From positions 32,855,700 through 32,919,699 of the forward strand of contig JASXTE010000001.1 of assembly GCA_030280995.1 (NCBI GenBank): a stretch of DNA of 64,000 bases, read 5' to 3'. This document shows, in pieces, positions 57,601 through 64,000 of the stretch (positions are counted from its first letter, which is position 1; each line of letters begins with the position of its first letter). The DNA is from Hemileia vastatrix. Taxonomy: Eukaryota > Basidiomycota > Pucciniomycetes > Pucciniales > Zaghouaniaceae. A program made the position numbers and the translations under genes. The notes under the pieces are model-generated. The model worked only from the letters and a program-made list of their open reading frames with translations. It did no database searches and was not told where the DNA came from.

Positions 57601-60554
57601 AAGACCATGAGATGAAAATCTCTTTCAGTTGTGACTTGGATAATATTCCTGGAAGCTTGAAAAAGAAACCTTATCCAGCATCTCCTGCAAAAAGGAAAGA
57701 TATTGGAGACAATATAAAAATGTTGTTGGAAACGGGCAATGTTGAAAAAGTAGACACAACACCCAATTATTGTGTTATTTCACCAGTATTAATCTCTTAT
57801 GAAAAAGATAAGGCAAGATTATGCCGTGATTATAGATCACTGAATACATACACTATAGATGATATTTACCCTCTACCAAGGATTGCTTCTATCCATGCTA
57901 CCTTACAAGGAGCAAAATATATTTCCTGTCTGGATGGAAACAAAGGTTACCACCAGATTTCTGTGGAAAAGAATCCTCAAAATAACTTATTAATAAACAC
58001 ACATATGGGAATATATAAGTATGTGAGAATGCCATTTGGCACAAAGAATGTTCCTTCAGTCTTCCAAAAATTGATGGATAGTGTCTTTCATCAAGAAATG
58101 GTTGAAGGATGGATTTTGGTTTATATTGATGAAATCATAGTGTTTTCAAAAACATATGATGAACATTTAAATCACCTGATGAGTGTCTTTCAAAAGATGG
58201 ATGAAATTAATATGACACTTTCATTAAAGAAATTTAAGTTTGGATTTCAATCCTTGAAAGTAATTGGACATGTTGTATCTGGATTACAAATTTGTGTTGA
58301 CCAGAATAAGGTGGCAGCAATTAAAAACATTGGTATACCTAAGAATGTAAAAGATGTTCAAAGTTTTTTTTGTATGTGTGGATATTATAGAAAGTATATT
58401 AAAAACTACCAATCCATTGCAGCTCCTTTAACAACATTAATCAGGAAAAATGAGGCTTTCATTTGGAATAATGAAAGACAACATGCCTTTAAGAAATTTA
58501 AGAAATTCTTAATTTCAGCTCCAATATTGGGACTGCCAGATTTCACCCAACCTTTTATCTTGTACACTGATGCAAGCTTCACAGGGTTAGGTGCTGCTTT
58601 ACAGCAGAAACAGGTAATAAATGAAAAATTATCTGAAGTAGTTATCTGTTATATATCCAGAACCTTAAGAAAGACAGAATTAAGGTACGGGGCCACACAA
58701 CTGGAATGTTTAGCCGTGGTGTGGGCCTTAGAGAAACTAAATTACTATCTGGAAGACCAGAATTTTGAACTAATAACAGATTGAAGTGCAGTAAAATCAT
58801 TACCAAACATGAAAACCCCTAATAGGCACATGTTTAGATGGAAACTAGCTGTACAAGAGTACAGAGAAAGAATGATAATTACTCATAGAGCAGGAACATT
58901 GCATTTTAATGTGGATTAATTATCCAGAAGTTCTTTGCCAAATGATGCTGGAAACCCAGCTTATGTACCTGAAAATGAGATTATACATATATTTGGGATT
59001 TATATAGTGGATTTGGAGGAGGATTTTATGCAAACTATATTGGAAAATTATTCACCTGATAAATATTTGTCTAAATTATCTACCATTTTAAATGCTCCAA
59101 CTAATTCCTCTATGAGTGCATTAATTAAAACCTTACCTCCAAAATATAAAACTGCATTGGAAAAATGTAAATTTCCAATTGAAGATGGATACATATATTA
59201 TAAGAAAAAGCTATGTAATGTAATAGATATACCACCTTCTATTAAAGAGTTAATTTTAAGTAATTGTCATGATGACATCTTAGCTGGTCATTTTGATTTT
59301 AATAAAACATTAACTAGAGTTAAAAATACAGCCTGGTGGATAAACATGAAAGAAGATGTACAAAAATACATTGAAACATGTGATTCTTGTCAGAAATCTA
59401 AAAGATTAACTGGGAAGAGAGCTTGGTTGTTACAACAAATAGAGAAGCCAAAAGCTCCATGGAAATTATTAAAATGGATTTTATCACTGGCTTGCCATTA
59501 GCAGGAAAAGAAAGTCTCAATTCTTGCAGGGTAATTGAGGATAGATTAACAAAAATGTGTAAATTTATTCCTGCTCATAAAGAGGTATCTGCAAAAGACT
59601 TGGCATTACTATGGTGGACTCAAATGATGAATATTACTGGGTTCCCAAAGCCATAATCTCTGACAGAGACCCTAATTTTACTTCAGAGTTTTGGACATCT
59701 TTGATGGAAGTATCAAGTTGTCAATTGAAATTGTCTACAGCACACCATCCACAAACTGATGGCTTAGATGAAAGAATGATACAAACTCTTGAAGACATGA
59801 TCAGAAGATATTGTGCCTTTGGATTAGAATACAAAGACAATGACAAATTCACACATGACTAGGTAACATTAAATCCTGGACTTGAATTTGCTTATAACAG
59901 CACAAATCATTCTGTAACAGAGAAGAAAACATTTGAACTCTGGCTGGGATACGTACCAAATACTCAAGTAAATTATTGAAATAAATTACCAAGGTTGGAT
60001 ATACACCCTGGTACTAAATCCTTTATTCATATGCAACAAATGTATATAAAAAATGCAGAAAAAAGGAATCAAAAAGCATTTGAATATGAAATGAAAAGGT
60101 GGTATAAGTCTCATAAAGAATTTGAATTCAAAAAAGGAGATGAAGTCCTAATTTCAACACTACATTTTAACTTAAAAGGTAATGTTAAATTAAAGGATCC
60201 CTTTGTAGGAACTTTTGTAGTAAGAAAAATGGTTGTTAATAATGCAGTGGAAGTCATATTATATGCCACATATGATAGTAAACATCCAGTTTTCCCTATC
60301 TTTTATTGAAACCTTACCATGCAAATGATCCTGACTTATTTCCAAAAAGAAGGGGAAGGCCTAAGAAGCAACCTGAAGAAATTGTGGAAAAAGCAGAGAT
60401 TGAAAAAATACTGAAGAAAATAATCCATACTAAGGAAAAAGGAACTGAGTATTTATTAAGATTTAAGGGGAAATCAAATTAATTAGACAAATGGATACCT
60501 GAAAAAGAAATTTCAAATTTATCCTCCCTTCTTAAAGAATTTAAACAGAAATAA
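54689..60554 (+). pseudogene. element C gag-pol, heavily decayed
   Basis: The start codon context is altered (ATACGTGTGACAAC in place of AAAATGTGTGACAAC). More than ten stops and several indels are visible. Protease DTG has become ETG (57060), RT YIDD has become YIDE (about 58121-58132) and the integrase LAERM has become LDERM. The TAG after protease (EVVE-type context, about 57471) and the TGA in RNase H (58782) coincide exactly with the two stops of element A. The chromodomain has further stops. It is not functional. Confidence 0.9.
54770..55222 (+). CDS. intact overlapping second-frame ORF in element C (150 aa)
   Basis: ATG 54770 to TAA 55222 is uninterrupted: MEGQESPIINNTTPMSLEER, a helical stretch (IHSLSTLLNTLTIRVNKLVD), VSKWKWDRYTENYNN, HPYRGKARRGRG and the terminal GIRPW. 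The overlapping gag frame has a TGA at about 55125 and many more stops downstream. This second frame is thus the longest clean ORF in the 5' half of an otherwise dead element. Likely nucleic-acid binding through the Arg/Gly tail; that is inference from composition. Confidence 0.6.
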   Translation: MEGQESPIINNTTPMSLEERERLLKQVSIKKTKNTLQEKIHSLSTLLNTLTIRVNKLVDKIKNLEKRAAQGLVEVNQPLVDIKTQPQTVAQNNSIAIPPVQEEDQKITVSKWKWDRYTENYNNPPQKQGPSCHPYRGKARRGRGSGIRPW

Positions 60555-60732
60555 ATTTTTGTTCAACCAGCTGAGGGGTTAAAAAACAGTACTCATAATA
60601 TTTTATTATGTTTTATTTCTTTAAAGAATAATCTTTAATGCTACAGAATTAATCTGAATACCTGAAAAATAACAAATAAATAAAGAAAATGTATAACTTA
60701 TCATTTTTTTATTTTTTTTTTGGGTGGGAAAG

Positions 60733-62233
60733 TTTCGGCCATTATATCCCCAGGACTGAGTAAAAAGTACATATATTTTATGTTAAACACATGAACTATA
60801 CATGGGAACAATAAAAGAGAGTACACAAACAGTATACATAAGTTAAATTATGATAACACACAAAAAATGCCATTATAACACCTTATATACATGCATATAT
60901 CCACCTTTTATAAGTCTTATGTACTTAATATTAAGTTGGAATATGTTAGGGTAACCTTAAGAACCTTAATTATAAGGCTACATAATTTTTAAGTATACTT
61001 AAAGCTGTTATTTTCATTGTTTTATGTAAAAAACAAGAAATGCGCTTTAAATCACTTAAAAGTTGATTATATGCGCTATAAATTTAATAATATTAAAAAT
61101 GAGCTTTGAAAGATCAATTTTTCTCAATTAGGACTATTTATTTGGCTACTCAAATGCATAAAAATAACAATTTTCAAATTTGGTGTTTTTTATGCCAGAA
61201 ATGGCTTCTGTGTATTGGACACATACTGCCAGCATTTTTCCCATGTGAATAGCTTCATTTCTAGCAAAGTTAGCTTTTTCACACTATAATTACCCCAAAT
61301 TCTACTCCCACTGTGGGGAAACACACTAAAATAGGCCACAGGCGCTTATTTAGTGTCCTAGCTTAATTAATAATGCATTGACCCTCTATATATTAACTAA
61401 TTTCATTAATAACCTCACTCTTGGCGCCTTATTTCACTACCACGCTTAAAATAGCGTAAATTTAGTCAAAGATTTACCCAGGAAAGTGCCTTCCAAGGAC
61501 TGCATGTAGTTACCCCACATCTCACACCCTTTTTTGGGTTTCTAGGGGGTTTCTCTGTCAATTTTGGTCATTTTTGAATTGGAATTTCACGTAGTATAAT
61601 GTCAGGATTAGCCCAATCATTTCTACAGTGAATCCCTCTTATTATTAAGCTGTTTTTAACCTTAATTTTTCTCTTTAGACTTTTATATTGATGTATAATA
61701 CGCATATACTCTCTGTTTTACTTATTCTTTAATTTTCATGGATTTTCCCTATTATTTCAGGATTTTGGTGGGTGATATACTTCTAACTATGTTATGGGTC
61801 ACTTGAGATGTTGATGGAAATGTCTATTAGTTGGCTGTAGGCGTCATTAATTGTGTATAGGACTGGTAAATCAAGGGATTCATTAGGAAACTTATTGTGT
61901 ATAAAAGGAGGAGGTTTTGTGTCTTGTTTTCTACATTTTTTATCATTACAATTTAAACCAAATAACCAAACCAATTACAATACATATCAATTAGTACTTA
62001 TAGTGTCTTTTGAATAGTATTTGAATAGTTAAAAAATCTATTTTTCTACCAACTAAGAAGATTGTAAGCCATATATAAAATTAGTGAGAATTATATTACT
62101 GACACCTTGATTTTGAATTAAATTTTAATACTTATTAGATTTTTACTACAATATTTATATAGGACCATTAAATTCTTCAAGACACTGACCATTCAAGCTA
62201 GTTCACGTCTCTGTACTTGACTTTAACCTGACA
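60733..62233 (+). repeat. element C 3' LTR
   Basis: It starts TTTCGGCC and ends ACCTGACA, with a TATA box at 61900-61906. It is followed by the CCCAC duplication. Confidence 0.92.
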
Positions 62234-62972
62234 CCCACATCCAAGTGCAACTTGATGTGGTTACACAATTTTGAGAAATTGAAAATACAAAATTAATAAA
62301 TGAAAGTTTAGAAAAATAAATTTTTTGATAATGATCACTGGGTGGGCTCCCTCCAATTTGTAAAAATGATTAGAGACCACCAGTGATCATCACCCTTAAC
62401 AATAATTCATGGTATTATAAAAATTAAAATGAACAAAACACATATATCGTTTAAAAAAATCTGACATAAAAGAAATAACAAAAACAAAAAAGTAAAATAA
62501 TCTTGAATCCGGCATTAAGAGCAGTCTCTTTTTGTTTGTTCCAGTTTATAGTCTTAGCGGACTTCCTATAGATCAAAACAAAGCCAGGATTCAACTAGAA
62601 ACAGGGAAAAATTTGTAACAAACATTGTGGGGTAATTGTGTATAGAGAAGCCAGCCCATCAATTACCCCCAAACTTGCCAATATTTAATTCAGAAGGTTC
62701 CCCTGTGAACACTTCTACCAATAAAAAATTTATCATTCCAACATGTATCTTCTCCATAATTTTTTATTTTTATTTTTTATTTTTTGTCGCTTTTAAGAGT
62801 TTTAAGAATTTTCAAACAAATGTCTTCATAATTGTTGTAAAATTTTTTTAACAGTTTCATCTCCCATACCATAGCAAAACGACAGTAATATTTTTAATAA
62901 GAAAGTAGTTTATCGTCATTCCGGAGTCTCACCTTCAAATGATTGTAGAAATAGTTTACCCTCATTTCGGAG
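62234..62972 (-). other. element I 3' noncoding region
   Basis: Homologous in reverse to element D around 26220-26520: the blocks CACTGGGTGGGCTCCCTC and GACCACCAGTGATC match, and one CAGTTTATAGTCTTAGCGGAC motif is present near 62543. There is no coding sequence. It continues on the left of element C. Confidence 0.65.
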
Positions 62973-64000
62973 TTAAATTTCAGGACTCCTGGTGCCCTTA
63001 GGATAGAACCGTTTGACTTGATTGGCTGCTACCCTCCTCTTTAAAACTACACCATACAACTCTTCCAAAACATATGAACTGCCAGACACCTGTTCTCTGA
63101 CTTTATAAGGTTCATTCCACCTATCTGCAAAAATCTTCCCCCACTGGCTTTCCAAACTCCTATTATAAACCAAAACCTTATCTCCAGTCTTCAAAGGTTT
63201 TCTGAGCCTATGTTCTAATCTTTCATCCCAATACCTTACTGAATGATTTCTGATTTTAATCATTCTAGAATATGCCTTTTCTAAGAATTTTTCTTTCTTC
63301 TCCAGCTGCATCATTCTTGCACATAACAATTCTTCAGTAGGTTTAAAAGTATCCCAATCTACTCCCAGATATGATTCAGCCTCTAAATCAACTGATAAAA
63401 CTGCTTTTTGTCCTAAAACTAGTTTGTAGTGTGAACATCCAGTTGTCCTTTTGGTAGTGATTCTGTAAGTAAATAATACTAAGGGTAAATAGTGCCTCCA
63501 TTTTTCAGCACTTGTTACACACATTTTAACTAATGCATCCTTTATAAATTGATTCCCTTTTTCAACAATTCCTTCAGCTTCAGGATAATAAGGGGTTGCT
63601 ACCCTAACCTTTGATCCAACCTTTGATATAGCTTCTCTTAATTCTTCCCCAAATTCAGGACCTCCATCTACCATTACCAATTTCATAACTACATATTGAT
63701 ACACCCAATTTTTCAAAATAAATTCTGCCACATTTTTGGCAGTCAAATTAATAAGAGGTGCTGCCTCTACTCAACCAGATAAATCATCTCTGGCTACAAT
63801 TAATTATTTATATCTCCCCTCTTTTATATGAACAGCATCCAAACTAATCCTACCAAAAAGAGTGTTTTCACCGGTTGCATGTCTAGGTTCTTTTGGCCTT
63901 AGATATCTCCTTCTTTGAAATTCTTCACATGACTGAACCCATTTCTTAACAGCCATTTTCATACCAGGCCACCAAAATCTATCATTAATTTGTCTACATG
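62973..64000 (-). pseudogene. element I integrase, C-terminal end of gypsy pol (runs off the window)
   Basis: A minus-strand frame of 257 codons (63746-62973) has the second and third catalytic positions, MVDGGPEF and PEAEGIVEKGNQF. A GPY/F-like C-terminal module follows (LKTGDKVLVYNRS, FADRWNEPYKV, RRVAANQVKRFYP). Upstream in the same frame lie the zinc-finger end, with one Cys replaced (SCEEF), and the first Asp (SLDAVHIK). They are interrupted by TAA 63806-63804 and TGA 63773-63771, the latter replacing an expected Trp. No chromodomain follows, so this lineage differs from A, B, C and E. The reverse transcriptase lies outside the window. Confidence 0.85.

Larger units (their letters stand above)
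52506..62233 (+). mobile_element. element C: old full-length copy of the A/B family
   Basis: LTRs of 1501 bp each (52506-54006, 60733-62233) are flanked by CCCAC (52501-52505, 62234-62238). Both LTRs have lost the initial TG (TTTCAG/TTTCGG). The LTRs differ from each other at many sites, so this is the oldest of the three. It is inserted in a minus-strand D/I-family element. All domains are recognisable but heavily mutated. Confidence 0.93.

Overview
The window looks like repeat-dominated nuclear DNA of a basidiomycete fungus, most likely a rust (Pucciniales). That assignment is inference. It rests on AT-rich sequence, Ty3/gypsy chromovirus-type elements, a broken Harbinger (DDE_Tnp_4) transposase, a broken Tet/JBP-like 2OG-Fe(II) dioxygenase of a kind expanded in basidiomycetes, a 65-bp fungal-style intron, and no bacterial gene organisation. 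No intact host gene, tRNA or rRNA gene was recognised.

Layout. 1-1534: a degenerate coiled-coil gene fragment and tandem repeats. 1535-11259: element A, a complete gypsy chromovirus (1501-bp LTRs, AATAT target duplication) sitting inside a ~175-bp tandem repeat. 11854-13056 plus 21561-21690 (minus): a Tet-like dioxygenase gene split by element E (13057-21560, minus, 800-bp LTRs, AAGAA duplication). 21700-22700: AT-rich repeats and a C-rich/G-rich tract. 22590-22854 plus 28295-29312 (minus): a Harbinger transposase split by element D (22855-28294, plus, ~900-bp LTRs, lysine-type primer site, gag-like ORF only). 29938-36131: element F, a truncated relative of E, whose LTR is split by G (33479-36067), a probable solo LTR of the D superfamily, itself split by a TIR-bounded insertion (34109-35638). 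36318-37021: an uninterrupted hexanucleotide array. 37040-48350: a decayed gag (H) split by element B (37572-47215, TGATC duplication), a close relative of A. 49636-52135: two related small genes or pseudogenes with a C-x2-C-x6-C motif. 52440-64000 (minus): the 3' end of a second gypsy lineage (I, integrase at the right edge), split by element C (52506-62233, CCCAC duplication), an older relative of A and B.

How the parts relate. A, B and C are one family; E and F a second with the same terminal TGTCAGCC and the same gag-protease-RT-RNase H-integrase-chromodomain order; D, G and I a third. None of the full-length copies is free of stops. A has only two in-frame stops in 1957 codons, and both recur at the same codons in old copy C but not in B.

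The most unusual signal is a second reading frame of about 150 codons overlapping the start of gag in A, B, C, E and F, with a related remnant in H. It has a coiled-coil stretch, a W-x-W-D motif, an Arg-rich tail and an invariant ending Pro-Trp-stop on TGGTRAG. It is better conserved between families than the gag frame covering it. A second unusual signal is a short repeated motif in the untranslated leaders of E and F that recurs in the 3' region of D.
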